Positions 34,446-43,275 of a DNA stretch of 64,000 nt are shown in pieces. Origin of the DNA: Candidatus Humimonas hydrogenitrophica (GTDB taxonomy: Bacteria > Gemmatimonadota > Gemmatimonadetes > Palauibacterales > Palauibacteraceae); NCBI GenBank assembly GCA_947581615.1, contig CANPVD010000105.1, positions 1 to 64,000 on the forward strand, written 5' to 3'. Under the pieces are notes generated by a model, which did not search any database, was not told the origin of the DNA, and worked only from the letters and a program-made list of their open reading frames with translations. The position numbers were made by a program, and so were the translations under genes. The number at the start of each line of letters is the position of its first letter. The stretch's first letter is position 1.

Positions 34446-36044
34446 GTGGAAGAGGAGCAGCGCGAGGCCGCCAGGAGGCTCGGGTACGGGCGCACGCCCG
34501 AGCTGGTGGAGGAGCTGGAGGCCGTGGCCCTCCGCGGAAATCCGGTCGCGGCCATCGCGGCGCGCGGCTCGGGCGCGGAGCTGCTCTACGCGCTCGCCGC
34601 CGCGGGCCGCTGCGACCCCGAGTCACCGGCCGTGCAGGGCCTCGTCCTGTGTCCGACCGAGGAGGCCGCCCTGCGCGCGGCCGCGGCCCTCCACGCGATG
34701 GGGCTCGGCGCCGAGCTCGAGGCGCTGGCCTGGCGGCCGTGGAGCGAGGCCTCGGACGGGGTCGGCGAGCGGGCCGAGCGCCCGTTCGCCCAGCTCGTCG
34801 CCGGCCGTCCGGTGGAGCTGCTCCCCGAGGTGCGCTCGGGCCGGCTCAAGCTCGGGGAGATCCGCCTGCTGGCCCTGGACGGCGTCAGCGCGCTCGAGAG
34901 CACGGGGCAGTGGGAGTCGGTCGAGGCCATCCTCGACACCCTTCCCGAGGGCGCCCAGAAGATCGCGGTCGACGACCACCTGTCCGAACGGCTCAAGTCG
35001 CTGGTGACCCACCAGCTCGGGCGCGGCAAGAAGTGGCCTCCAGAGCTGTTCGCGCCGGGCTCGGAGGGACGCCCCACCAGTCGGGGCGTCCTCCTGGCGG
35101 GGTCGGCGGCTTCGCTGGAGGGCCGGCTGGAGCGGCTGTCCGCCGGCCTGCGCGCGGCGGCCGAGGACCGCCAGGCGGAGTCGGCGGTGGTGCACTGCCC
35201 CGACGAGGGCACGGCCTACCGCACGGCCTCCGGTCTGGCGGCGCGGGGCTTCGCCCTGGCGGACGAGCCGGGCGAGCCGGGCGTGGTGGTGGCGTGGGGT
35301 GACGAGGAGCCCGCCGGAGGCACGGCGGCGCTCCTGGGACTCCCCTCCGGCCTGCCCGATCTCCAGCGCCGCCTCGGAGCGGCCTCGGCCCGCATCGCGG
35401 TGGTGGACGACGGTGAGCTCCCCCAGCTCCGAATCCTGGCCAGGCGAGCCGGGTGGGCGGTGCGGGAGGTGTCCGAGCCTCCACCCGCCACGGCCCGCGA
35501 CTCGATCGCCCGCGCCCGCGAGGCGATCCGGCGCCGCATCGAGGGGTTCGACGACGCGGCCGAGCTCCTGGTCCTCGAGCCGTTGCTCGACGAGCATGGC
35601 GCGGCGAGCGTGGCCGCCGCCCTCGGCGCGCTCCTCCGGGAGCGACAGGGCCCGACGCCCGCGGAGGACGAGGCCGCGGCCGGAGCGGCCGGCTACGGCT
35701 CGTCGGCCGCGGAGCCGCGCGGGGCCGCCGCGCCGAGCCGTGACGCGCGAGAGAGGCCGAGGGGCCGCCCCGGCACGGGAGCCCGGGAGCCCGGGACGCG
35801 GAGCTCCTGGTATCGGATCTACATCAACGCCGGCTCGAGGGACGGGGTGGGCCCCAACGACATCGTGGGCGCCATCACGGGCGAGACCGGCGCGGTCGGG
35901 GCGCAGATCGGCCAGATCGATGTCCGGAGCAGCTACACCCTGGTGGACGTCGACTCACAGGTGGCGGAGCAGGTCATGTCGGGCCTGTCGGGCGCCAGCA
36001 TCAAGGGGCGGGAGGTGGTGGCGCGGCCCGACCGGGGCTCCTGA
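34446..36044 (+). CDS. Degenerate DEAD-box-like protein with DbpA RNA-binding domain
   Basis: A 532-residue protein whose layout follows a DEAD-box RNA helicase but with the ATPase motifs lost. Motif I position AARGSGAEL (38-46), Ia LVLCPTEEAAL (66-76), Ib-like AGRPVELL (119-126) and motif II position LALDGVSAL (142-150, no DEAD) can be recognised by spacing. A second RecA-like half is equally eroded (AVVHCPDEGTAYRTASGLAARG). The C-terminal ~80 residues are an intact DbpA RNA-binding domain: WYRIYINAGSRDGVGPNDIVGAITGETG, IGQIDVRSSYTLVDVD, GASIKGREVV. It probably binds structured RNA, perhaps rRNA, without unwinding (inference). GTG start after GAGGAGGGACGAC. Confidence 0.75.
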   Translation: MEEEQREAARRLGYGRTPELVEELEAVALRGNPVAAIAARGSGAELLYALAAAGRCDPESPAVQGLVLCPTEEAALRAAAALHAMGLGAELEALAWRPWSEASDGVGERAERPFAQLVAGRPVELLPEVRSGRLKLGEIRLLALDGVSALESTGQWESVEAILDTLPEGAQKIAVDDHLSERLKSLVTHQLGRGKKWPPELFAPGSEGRPTSRGVLLAGSAASLEGRLERLSAGLRAAAEDRQAESAVVHCPDEGTAYRTASGLAARGFALADEPGEPGVVVAWGDEEPAGGTAALLGLPSGLPDLQRRLGAASARIAVVDDGELPQLRILARRAGWAVREVSEPPPATARDSIARAREAIRRRIEGFDDAAELLVLEPLLDEHGAASVAAALGALLRERQGPTPAEDEAAAGAAGYGSSAAEPRGAAAPSRDARERPRGRPGTGAREPGTRSSWYRIYINAGSRDGVGPNDIVGAITGETGAVGAQIGQIDVRSSYTLVDVDSQVAEQVMSGLSGASIKGREVVARPDRGS

Positions 36045-36122
36045 GAGGGCTCCCGGGGCGCTACCGGGCCCCGATGCGCGCGGGGGGCGGAGCCGCCCAC
36101 GCGGTCCCGCCCCCCGGTTCAC

Positions 36123-36144
36123 ACGGGCCGTCGCGGCGGCCCGT
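36123..36144. terminator. Bidirectional hairpin between DbpA-domain gene and HU
   Basis: ACGGGCCG / CGGCCCGT, an 8-bp stem with a TCGCGG loop, in the 115-base gap between the two convergent genes. Confidence 0.5.
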
Positions 36145-36159
36145 CTGCGCCACCTCTGC

Positions 36160-36444
36160 TTAGTTGACGGAGTCCTTGAGGCCCTTGCCGGCCCGGAAGC
36201 TGACGGCGTTGCTGGCGGAGATACGGATCTTCTCGCCCGTCTGCGGATTACGACCCATGCGAGCCTTCCGCTTGCGAGTCTCGAACGTGCCGAAACCCGT
36301 GATCTGGACCTTCTTGCCGCGCTTGAGCGTCTTGGAGATGACGCCGCTGTCGGTGTCGAACAGCGCGTCGATGGCGCGTTGCGCATCGGCCTTGGTGAAG
36401 TTGGTGGCCTTGGCGAGGGCCTCGGTGAGCTCGGTCTTGTTCAC
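36160..36444 (-). CDS. hup: HU-family DNA-binding protein
   Basis: A 94-residue histone-like protein that bends and compacts DNA. MNKTELTEALAKATNFTKADAQRAIDALFD, the beta-arm GFGTFETRKRKARMGRNPQTGEKIRISASNAVSFRAGKGLKD and overall length are standard HU. The start is the GTG at 36444, preceded by AAAAGGAGTCACC; the longer open frame upstream is not conserved. A well-formed promoter lies 60-90 bases upstream. Confidence 0.96.
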   Translation of the reverse strand: MNKTELTEALAKATNFTKADAQRAIDALFDTDSGVISKTLKRGKKVQITGFGTFETRKRKARMGRNPQTGEKIRISASNAVSFRAGKGLKDSVN

Positions 36445-36505
36445 GGTGACTCCTTTTGGTGAAGGTGACGAAAGCGCAGACGAGACGTGGCCTCTCACGT
36501 ACCTC

Positions 36506-36534
36506 AGTGTATGAGCGACCTCCGGAGCCGTCAA
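36506..36534 (-). promoter_or_regulatory. Sigma-70-type promoter of HU
   Basis: On the minus strand TTGACG (36534-36529) and TACACT (36511-36506) with a 17-base spacer. It implies a leader of about 55 bases to the GTG. Confidence 0.55.
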
Positions 36535-36677
36535 GTGACGCGGATCCGTCGAAGTCGAGGCGCCGTCGGACATTTCCGGGGTCCACCCCCCCGGCGGGCG
36601 TCGGGCACCCCTTGGAATCGGTCCGGGCACCCACCCGGGGGATCGCTCCCCGAGCCCGCCGTGGACGGGGCTAGAGC

Positions 36678-37703
36678 GTGAGCAGGAAGCTCTTCCTGCG
36701 ACGCGTCGGCTTCCTGACCGCCCTGCTCCTCGTGCTGCTGGCGGTGGGAACCGCCGGCTTCATGAGCTTTCCCGGCTGGAGCTTCTCCGACGCCCTGTAC
36801 ATGACCGTCACCACGATCACGGCGGTCGGCTACCAGGAGGTGCACCCGCTGAACGACGCGGGTCGAACCCTGGCCGGCATCCTGCTCGCCGGCGGCATCA
36901 CGGGCATGGGGCTGTGGTTCGCGCTGCTGACATCGGCGATCGTCGAGATGGACCTGGCCCAGGCTTTCCGTTCGAGGAGGACCATGAAGAAGATCGGCGA
37001 TCTCTCCGGCCACGTCGTCGTGTGCGGCGCCGGGCGCTCGGGACGCCAGGTGGTGCGTGAGCTGGCGGCGGCCCGGGTGCCGTACGTGGCGGTCGACCGG
37101 GACCCGCGGCGCGCCGAGCTCGTGCGCGAGATCGACCCCGACGCCCTGGTCCTCGAGGCCGACGCCACGCGCGACGAGACCCTCGAGCAGGCCGGCGTGC
37201 GCCGTGCCCGGGGGCTGATCACGGCCCTGAGCGCCGACACCGACAACCTGTTCGTGTGCCTGAGCGCGCGCTCCCTGTCGCCCTCGCTCACCATCGTGGC
37301 CCGAACCCTGGACGAGGAGGCCATGGGCAAGCTGTACCGGGCCGGAGCCGACCACTGCGTGAGCCCCAACATCACCGGGGGCGTTCGCATGGCCTCCATG
37401 CTCCTGCGGCCGCAGGTGGTGAGCTTCCTCGACGTCGTGATGGGCGAGGAGGAGCTGACGCTGCGCCTGGAGGAGGTGCGCGTGCCCGGGAGCTCCCCCC
37501 TGGCCGGGAAGAGCCTCTCGGAGGTCCGCATCCCGCAGAAGACGGGACTCATCATCATCGCGCTCTACCACGAGGCGGAGTCCGGAGAGCGGGAGCTGGT
37601 CTACAACCCCGGCTCCGAGGAGCGCATCCGCGAGCGCGACACGCTGATCGCGCTCGGCGAGCCCGACCGGATCGATCGACTCCGGCGCATGGCCGGCGCG
37701 TGA
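36678..37703 (+). CDS. Two-TM potassium channel with RCK (TrkA-N/TrkA-C) domains
   Basis: A 341-residue K+ channel subunit. TM1 is FLTALLLVLLAVGTAGFM, then the pore helix and filter TTITAVGYQEV, then TM2 LAGILLAGGITGMGLWFALL. RCK-N follows with HVVVCGAGRSGRQVVREL and VAVDRDP, then a TrkA-C-like end (AGKSLSEVRIPQKTGLIIIALY...DTLIALGEPDRI). The filter has Ala before VGY and Gln where the last Gly of TVGYG is expected. GTG start; the stop overlaps mtgA by GTGA. Confidence 0.88.
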   Translation: MSRKLFLRRVGFLTALLLVLLAVGTAGFMSFPGWSFSDALYMTVTTITAVGYQEVHPLNDAGRTLAGILLAGGITGMGLWFALLTSAIVEMDLAQAFRSRRTMKKIGDLSGHVVVCGAGRSGRQVVRELAAARVPYVAVDRDPRRAELVREIDPDALVLEADATRDETLEQAGVRRARGLITALSADTDNLFVCLSARSLSPSLTIVARTLDEEAMGKLYRAGADHCVSPNITGGVRMASMLLRPQVVSFLDVVMGEEELTLRLEEVRVPGSSPLAGKSLSEVRIPQKTGLIIIALYHEAESGERELVYNPGSEERIRERDTLIALGEPDRIDRLRRMAGA

Positions 37704-38758
37704 CCGAGGAGCCGGACTCCGCAACCGGGCCCGGGGCCACCCCGGAACGGGATGCCGGGCCGGACAGGGCCGCCGGCTCGGAGGCCGAGCCGCGCGGCGG
37801 GTCGCGCCGGCGCCGTCCCTCCCTCGTGCGGCGGGCCCTCCAGCTGGCGGGCGGGCTGCTCGCGGTCCCGGTCGTGGGCGGCGTCATCGTGTACCTCACC
37901 TCCCCGAACGGCTCCGAGTACCGCCGCGCCTGGCCGGAACGCACCGCCTACATGCAGCTCCGCATCGACGCGGCCCGTGACGCCGGGCGCCCTCTCCGGA
38001 TCCAGTACATGCCGGTCCCCCTGTCCCGGATCCCGCACGCCGTTCAGCGTGCCGTCCTCGTCGGCGAGGACGCGGGGTTCTACGGCCACGGGGCCTTCGA
38101 CTGGTCGGAGCTGCGGGCGGCCGTCGAGCAGGCATGGCGGGAGGGGGAGTCGCCGCGAGGGGCGAGCACGATCACGCAGCAGCTGGCCCGGAATCTCTAC
38201 CTCTCCCCGCGGCGCTCGCTGTGGCGGAAGATCCGGGAGGCCTTCATTGCCGTGCGGCTCGAGCACGCGCTCTCCAAGCGCCGGATCCTGGAGCTGTACC
38301 TGAACGTCATCGAGCTCGGACGCGGCGTGTTCGGGGTGGAGGCGGCCAGCGAGCACTACTTCGGCGAGACGGTGGACGCGCTCGGCGGGGACCAGGCGGT
38401 GCGGCTGGCAGCCACGATCCCCTCTCCGCTGCACGACAACCCGGCCACGGACACGCGCGAGTATCGCTGGAGGATCGGGCTCATCGGCCCGCGCGCGTTT
38501 CCGCCCGACACCGCCGCCGTCGACACGGGGGCCGCGGACCTCGGCGCGGACACCGCCGTCATGGACACCGCGGTGATGCCGCCGGACCTCCCCTCGGCCG
38601 GAACCCTCGCGGCCCCGGCGGACACGCTCACGCCCGACACGATCCCCGTCGACAGTCTCACGCCGGATCCGTCGCGGCCCGACACTCTGCGGCCGGACAC
38701 GACGGCACCGGACACGGCGGGACGCGGGGTCGAAGGTACGCGCCGCCCTCGCAGCTAG
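37700..38758 (+). CDS. mtgA: Monofunctional peptidoglycan transglycosylase with long Asp/Thr/Pro tail
   Basis: GT51 glycosyltransferase polymerising lipid II into glycan strands. It is 352 residues, against about 240 for typical MtgA. A disordered basic N terminus, one TM (AGGLLAVPVVGGVIVYL, about 55-71), then GT51 motifs: RAVLVGEDAGFYGHGAFDW (catalytic Glu), RGASTITQQLARNLYL, RKIREAFIAVRLEHALSKRRILELYLNVIELG, GVFGVEAASEHYF. After AATIPSP the last ~100 residues are a low-complexity tail rich in PDT/ADT/LTPD units, exposed in the periplasm. Start GTG overlaps the channel stop. The stop TAG lies in a CTAG shared with the convergent gene. Confidence 0.88.
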   Translation: MTEEPDSATGPGATPERDAGPDRAAGSEAEPRGGSRRRRPSLVRRALQLAGGLLAVPVVGGVIVYLTSPNGSEYRRAWPERTAYMQLRIDAARDAGRPLRIQYMPVPLSRIPHAVQRAVLVGEDAGFYGHGAFDWSELRAAVEQAWREGESPRGASTITQQLARNLYLSPRRSLWRKIREAFIAVRLEHALSKRRILELYLNVIELGRGVFGVEAASEHYFGETVDALGGDQAVRLAATIPSPLHDNPATDTREYRWRIGLIGPRAFPPDTAAVDTGAADLGADTAVMDTAVMPPDLPSAGTLAAPADTLTPDTIPVDSLTPDPSRPDTLRPDTTAPDTAGRGVEGTRRPRS

Positions 38759-39435
38759 TCGGCCGGATCTTCCCGGGTCGCTTCGCCGCCGGATTCGGGG
38801 CCGCCACCGGAAGCATCGCCGCCGGCCGAACCGGCCGCGTCGGCCTCCCCCGCTTCGCCCACGCCCATCCGGCGCTTGAGCTCCTCTAGCAGAGCGTCGG
38901 AGTGTCGCTGACGCTCGGCCGCCGCGACCTCCGGGGGGAGGTCGGCGCCGCCGGCCGGGCCACCACCGAGGTCGGCGTCCAGCTCCCGCTCGGCCCGCGT
39001 GAGACGCTCGGCATCCTCGACCTTCTCGGCGAGCCGGTCGAAGGTGCGGGACGGGCCCGACATGCCCTCGCGCAGGTCCTCGGACGTGCGCGCCGTGCGG
39101 CTGCGGATGGCGAGGGCGTCCCGCTGACCGATCGCCTCCCGAAAGCGCCGCGTGAGCTCGGCCGACTCGGCGCGGGTCTCGGCCAGCACCGCCGTCACGC
39201 CCTCGAGCTTCTTGCGGATCGTCGCGGCGGCCTCGGAGTCGGCGGGCGCGCGCTGGAGCTTGCGTTCCAGGGTGCGCGCCTCGTCCTCGAGACCCTTCAC
39301 GCGGGCCCTGGCGTCGATGAGCTCCTCGCGCATGCCGGCCAGGATCCGGTCGATTTCATCCTCGCCGGGGCCGGGGCCCTTCTTCTCGAGCGCGTCGAGC
39401 GCACGCTCCAGCCGTTTCTTCATTCCCTCGAACAT
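38755..39435 (-). CDS. Coiled-coil protein of unknown function
   Basis: A 226-residue hydrophilic protein. Residues 1-160 are largely helical with heptad-like patterns (MKKRLERALDALEKK, LEDEARTLERKLQRA, LAETRAESAELTRRFREAI, LAEKVEDAERLTRAERELD). After that comes a Gly/Ala/Glu/Asp-rich disordered tail. It resembles PspA-type coiled coils in general character only; no family assigned. The ATG at 39435 has GAGGGA upstream. It converges on mtgA with 4 bases of overlap. Confidence 0.65.
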   Translation of the reverse strand: MFEGMKKRLERALDALEKKGPGPGEDEIDRILAGMREELIDARARVKGLEDEARTLERKLQRAPADSEAAATIRKKLEGVTAVLAETRAESAELTRRFREAIGQRDALAIRSRTARTSEDLREGMSGPSRTFDRLAEKVEDAERLTRAERELDADLGGGPAGGADLPPEVAAAERQRHSDALLEELKRRMGVGEAGEADAAGSAGGDASGGGPESGGEATREDPAD

Positions 39436-39487
39436 GACCCCATGAGTCTAACGCGATGGCGTCGGATCCGTCCACAGCTACCGCAGC

Positions 39488-39544
39488 TTGACATAGGGGG
39501 TAGGGGTATATTATCATGCGCCGTGTCGATAGGGGGGAGGGGTA
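39488..39544 (+). promoter_or_regulatory. csoR promoter with two G-tract CsoR-type operators
   Basis: TTGACA (39488-39493) with TATATT/TATTAT (39507-39514) downstream. Two 16-bp sites, ATAGGGGGTAGGGGTA (39493-39508) and ATAGGGGGGAGGGGTA (39529-39544), match at 15 of 16 positions and are 36 bases apart. The first fills the -35/-10 spacer. CsoR/RcnR-family repressors bind G-tract sites flanked by TA/AT (established). Autoregulation of csoR-copA is inferred. Confidence 0.6.
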
Positions 39545-39619
39545 CTCGGGTAGACGACGATCGCCCCCCCAAGCGGAAGCGAGGCGGCACCGGACGGAAA
39601 CGAGACCACGAGGTGCGAA

Positions 39620-40000
39620 ATGCGCGGGACGACGGCCGAAAAGACCCCGGAAGCCACGGAAGCGCCCGCCCCGTGCGCCTGCGGGTGCGGAGCGCAGGAG
39701 GACGGCGCCGATCGTAAGGCGGCCGGCGTCGACCCCGCCATCAAGGAGAGCAACCTCATTCGGCTCCGCCGCATCGAGGGCCAGATCCGGGGTCTGCAGC
39801 GCATGGTCGAGGAGGAGCGCTACTGCGCCGACATTCTCACCCAGATCTCCTCGGTGCACGAGGCGCTGAGGGGCGTCGGGCGCGAGCTCATGCGGAACCA
39901 CCTGGCCTACTGCGCCACCAACGCCATCCAGGCCGGCGGCGAGGAAGCGCGGGCCATGTACGACGAGATCGTGGACCTGATGTACAAGCACGCGCGGTAA
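39620..40000 (+). CDS. csoR: CsoR-type copper-sensing repressor
   Basis: A DUF156 metal-sensing repressor of 126 residues. The four-helix core starts at [58 protein letters not shown]. The Cu(I) ligand triad Cys-His-Cys is complete (Cys69, His94, Cys98). A ~38-residue N-terminal extension with CACGCG is not part of the family core and could bind metal. The ATG is preceded by GAGGTGCGAA. It sits directly before copA (19-base gap) under G-tract operators, so copper-induced derepression is expected. Confidence 0.92.
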   Translation: MRGTTAEKTPEATEAPAPCACGCGAQEDGADRKAAGVDPAIKESNLIRLRRIEGQIRGLQRMVEEERYCADILTQISSVHEALRGVGRELMRNHLAYCATNAIQAGGEEARAMYDEIVDLMYKHAR

Positions 40001-40019
40001 CCCCCGAGGGATAGAGCCG

Positions 40020-42332
40020 ATGGACACGACGATGACCCCGACCCGGAAGCAGACCTTTCGCGTGGGCGGCATGCACTGCGCCGGCTGCAGCACGGCAGTC
40101 GAAAAGAAGCTGAACGGGCTGGAGGGCGTGGAGGCCGCGGTGAGCCTGGCCTCCGAGACGGCCACCGTCACCTTCCCCGAGACGCTGGGCTTCGAGGACC
40201 TCCGGAAGATCGTCGAGGACGCGGGCTACGAGCTGGAGGCTCCCCCGGAGACGGGCGAGGACCGGGCCGAGCGCGAGCGCCGCAGGCTCGAGCAGGGCCG
40301 CGAGAAGCTGGCCACGGCCCGTCGGCGGATGTGGATCGCCTGGGGGCTCACGGTCCCGGTCATGGCCTGGATGATCCCGGAGATGTTCTTCGGGGTCGCC
40401 TGGCCGACCCGGCTCGTCTTCGACCTGGGCATGGTGCTCCTCGCCCTGCCGGTCCTCCTCGGGCCCGGCCGGGACACGCTGAGGGGCGCGTGGCGCTCCG
40501 CCCGGGGGCTCGTGCCCAACATGGACGTGCTCATCGCCATGGGGAGCGGCGTGGCCGTGCTCACGGGCGTGGGAGCGGTCGCCCACGACCTGGGGGCGGG
40601 CTTCCCGATCATGGACTACGCCGGGATCGGCGCCATGATCATGGCCATTCATCTCACCGGTCGATTCGTCGAGACCAAGGCGCGCGGCCGGGCCTCCTCG
40701 GCCATCCAGAAGCTCCTGTCGCTGGAGGCCAGGTCGGCGCGCGTGGAGCGTGGCGGCTCCGAGGTCGAGGTGCCCATCTCCGAGCTCGGCGTGGGGGACG
40801 TGATGGTCGTGCGGCCGGGAGAGAAGATCCCGACCGACGGCGTGGTCGTGGACGGAGCGAGTGCCGTGGACGAGTCATTGGCCACCGGCGAGTCCATGCC
40901 CGTGGACAAGACGGTCGGCGACCGCGTGATCGGCGCCACGGTGAACCGGCAGGGGCTCCTCCGCGTGGAGGCGACCGACGTGGGCGAGAACACGTTCCTG
41001 TCGCAGGTCGTCCGCATGGTCGAGGAGGCGCAGGGCTCGAAGGTCCCGATCCAGGAGTTCGCCGACCGCGTCACGGCCATCTTCGTCCCGACGATCCTCG
41101 GAGTGGCGGCGGCGTCCTTCGTGGCGTGGCTCGTCTTCCCGGGCTTCTTCCGGTCGATCGCGGCGTGGGCGTCGAGCTTCCTCCCGTGGGTGCAGCCGGG
41201 ACTGGGCACCCTGTCGCTGGCCCTGTTCGCGGCCGTCGCGGTGCTGGTCATCGCCTGCCCGTGCGCGCTGGGGCTGGCGACACCGACCGCCCTCATGGTG
41301 GGCACCGGAGTCGGGGCGGAGAACGGCATCCTCATCCGGGACGGGGCCGCCGTCCAGGTCCTGGAGGGCGCCGACTGCGTGGCGTTCGACAAGACGGGGA
41401 CCCTGACCCGCGGCCAGCCGGTGGTGACGGACGTGAGGGCCGGCGGCGGCCGGAGCGACGAGGAGGTCCTGCGGTTGGCCGCGGCTCTCGAGCACGCCTC
41501 CGAGCACCCGCTCGGCGAGGCGATCGTGCGCGAGTCCCGGGACCGGGCACTGACCCTGCCCGCGATCGAGGCGTTCGAGGCCGTGACCGGCCGCGGTGTC
41601 CGGGGCCGGGTGGAGGGACGCGACGTGCTGGTCGGAAGCGCCCGCATGCTGGACGAGGAGGGGATCGACGCTTCGCCGCTCGCGGACGCCGCTCGCGAGC
41701 TCGAGAGCCGCGCCCACACGGTCGTGTTCGTGGCGGCCGGAGGCGAGGCCCTCGGCCTGCTGGCCATCGCCGACCCGATCAAGGAGACGTCCGCCGCCGC
41801 GGTGGCCGAGCTCCGGGAGCTGGGCCTGGAGCCGATCATGCTCACCGGCGACAACGAGCGCACCGCGGCGGCCGTGGCCGAGGCGGTGGGGATCACCCGG
41901 TTCCACGCCGGGCTCCTTCCCGACCAGAAGGTCGAGCTCCTGCGAAAGCTCCAGGACGAGGGACGCACGGTGGTCATGGTGGGGGACGGGATCAACGACG
42001 CGCCTTCGCTCAAGCAGGCGAACGTGGGGCTCGCCCTGGGCACCGGCACCGACATCGCGATCGAGGCGGCCGACATCACGCTGGTGCAGGGAGACCTGAC
42101 CGCGGTGGTGCGGGCGGTGCGGCTGGCTCGGGCCACCTTCAGGAAGATCCGGCAGAACCTGTTCTGGGCTTACTTCTACAACACCATCGCCATCCCGGTG
42201 GCATTCCTCGGGCTCCTGCACCCGCTGATCGCCGAGGGAGCCATGGCCATGAGCTCGATCAACGTGGTGGCCAACGCCAACCGGCTCCGGAAGGCGGACA
42301 TCTCGCCGCGGCTGGGGCGGGCGCGCGGCTGA
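40020..42332 (+). CDS. copA: Copper-exporting P1B-type ATPase
   Basis: Inner-membrane Cu(I) efflux pump, 770 residues. N-terminal heavy-metal-associated domain with GMHCAGC (17-23). Eight TM segments, CPC motif in the sixth ([14 protein letters not shown], about 412-414), phosphorylation DKTGTLT at about 457, the SEHPLGEA loop His-Pro, and [31 protein letters not shown] near 655. C-terminal [13 protein letters not shown] is typical of Cu(I) transporters. A single metal-binding domain precedes the core. Cotranscribed with csoR. Confidence 0.95.
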   Translation: MDTTMTPTRKQTFRVGGMHCAGCSTAVEKKLNGLEGVEAAVSLASETATVTFPETLGFEDLRKIVEDAGYELEAPPETGEDRAERERRRLEQGREKLATARRRMWIAWGLTVPVMAWMIPEMFFGVAWPTRLVFDLGMVLLALPVLLGPGRDTLRGAWRSARGLVPNMDVLIAMGSGVAVLTGVGAVAHDLGAGFPIMDYAGIGAMIMAIHLTGRFVETKARGRASSAIQKLLSLEARSARVERGGSEVEVPISELGVGDVMVVRPGEKIPTDGVVVDGASAVDESLATGESMPVDKTVGDRVIGATVNRQGLLRVEATDVGENTFLSQVVRMVEEAQGSKVPIQEFADRVTAIFVPTILGVAAASFVAWLVFPGFFRSIAAWASSFLPWVQPGLGTLSLALFAAVAVLVIACPCALGLATPTALMVGTGVGAENGILIRDGAAVQVLEGADCVAFDKTGTLTRGQPVVTDVRAGGGRSDEEVLRLAAALEHASEHPLGEAIVRESRDRALTLPAIEAFEAVTGRGVRGRVEGRDVLVGSARMLDEEGIDASPLADAARELESRAHTVVFVAAGGEALGLLAIADPIKETSAAAVAELRELGLEPIMLTGDNERTAAAVAEAVGITRFHAGLLPDQKVELLRKLQDEGRTVVMVGDGINDAPSLKQANVGLALGTGTDIAIEAADITLVQGDLTAVVRAVRLARATFRKIRQNLFWAYFYNTIAIPVAFLGLLHPLIAEGAMAMSSINVVANANRLRKADISPRLGRARG

Positions 42333-42375
42333 GCGCGCCGTCCGTGGGCGTCGACCGGGCGCCAGCGCCCCGGAT

Positions 42376-43179
42376 TCAGGTCCCGGTGGAGTCCGCCTTC
42401 TCCAGCAGATCCCGGTGCGCCTGGTAGTCCGGGCGCGAATCCAGGTTCGTCTCCTTGAACGCCGCCTGGTAGCGCTTCATGAAGCCGTCCGCCTTGCCGG
42501 TCCGACCCTCGGCCCGCGCCGCGCGCGAGGCCAGCAGGAGCCCCAGGAGGTCCTTCGGAGCGCGGGCCAGGATCGTGTCGGCCTCGGCCGCGGCACCGGG
42601 CGGGTTGCTGGCCGCCAGCTGCAGGAGCCCCACGTGGAAGCGCACGTCGGCGTCCACGTTCTCGGGCGCCACTCGCTGGTAGGCCTCGACCCCCATGTTG
42701 GCGAAGAAGGAGGCGCGCGGCGCGCCCTGCTGCTCCATCTCCATCGCACGATTGAACAGCCGGTCGGCCGCCTCCTTGGGCGGCATGTTCGCCAGCTCCT
42801 GGGCCGTGGGCATCGAGCCGCCCTCGCTGCCGTCCCCGGCCATGGGGGCGCCCCCGGCCGCGTCCTGGGACGGAGTGATGACGCCGCCGGTGATCGTCCC
42901 TTCGGCGCCACGGGGCGAGTTGTTGCGCTGCACGAGGAGGACGATGCCGACGGCGAACACCGCCAGGGCCAGGGCGGAGAGGATCCACGGGATGTAGGCG
43001 CCCAATCCCTTGCCGGGTCGGTCGGCCACGGGCGCCCCGCACTCGCCGCAGAACAGGTCTCCGGCCCGGACGCCCGCTCCGCAGTTGGGGCAGAACTGGT
43101 CCCCGCCCCGCGGCAGGGGCGTCCCGCAGCGGCCACAGAAGTTGCCCTCGCCGTCGGCACCGCAGCGCGGGCACTTCAC
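42376..43179 (-). CDS. Membrane protein with two N-terminal zinc ribbons
   Basis: A 267-residue protein. Zinc ribbons MKCPRCGADGEGNFCGRCG and QFCPNCGAGVRAGDLFCGECG (res 1-48) supply four CxxC knuckles. One TM follows (IPWILSALALAVFAVGIVLLV, about 63-83), then an extracytoplasmic helical region (about 120-260) with alanine-rich TPR-like pairs (AADRLFNRAMEMEQQGAPRASFFANMGVEAYQRV). Function unknown; cytosolic ribbons coupled to a periplasmic helical domain suggest signalling or scaffolding (inference). Confidence 0.75.
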   Translation of the reverse strand: MKCPRCGADGEGNFCGRCGTPLPRGGDQFCPNCGAGVRAGDLFCGECGAPVADRPGKGLGAYIPWILSALALAVFAVGIVLLVQRNNSPRGAEGTITGGVITPSQDAAGGAPMAGDGSEGGSMPTAQELANMPPKEAADRLFNRAMEMEQQGAPRASFFANMGVEAYQRVAPENVDADVRFHVGLLQLAASNPPGAAAEADTILARAPKDLLGLLLASRAARAEGRTGKADGFMKRYQAAFKETNLDSRPDYQAHRDLLEKADSTGT

Positions 43180-43275
43180 GGTCGCCTCCCGTTCACCTTG
43201 CCGGCGAGCCCACGGGCGGCCATATCATGCACCCGTGGCCGAGGGAGGCCGGGATCCGAGGAGAGGGAGAAGGGA

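Noticed and set aside
38755-38758. CTAG shared by the stops of two convergent genes
   Set aside because: CTAG is its own complement, so sharing a TAG is a trivial consequence of tight packing.
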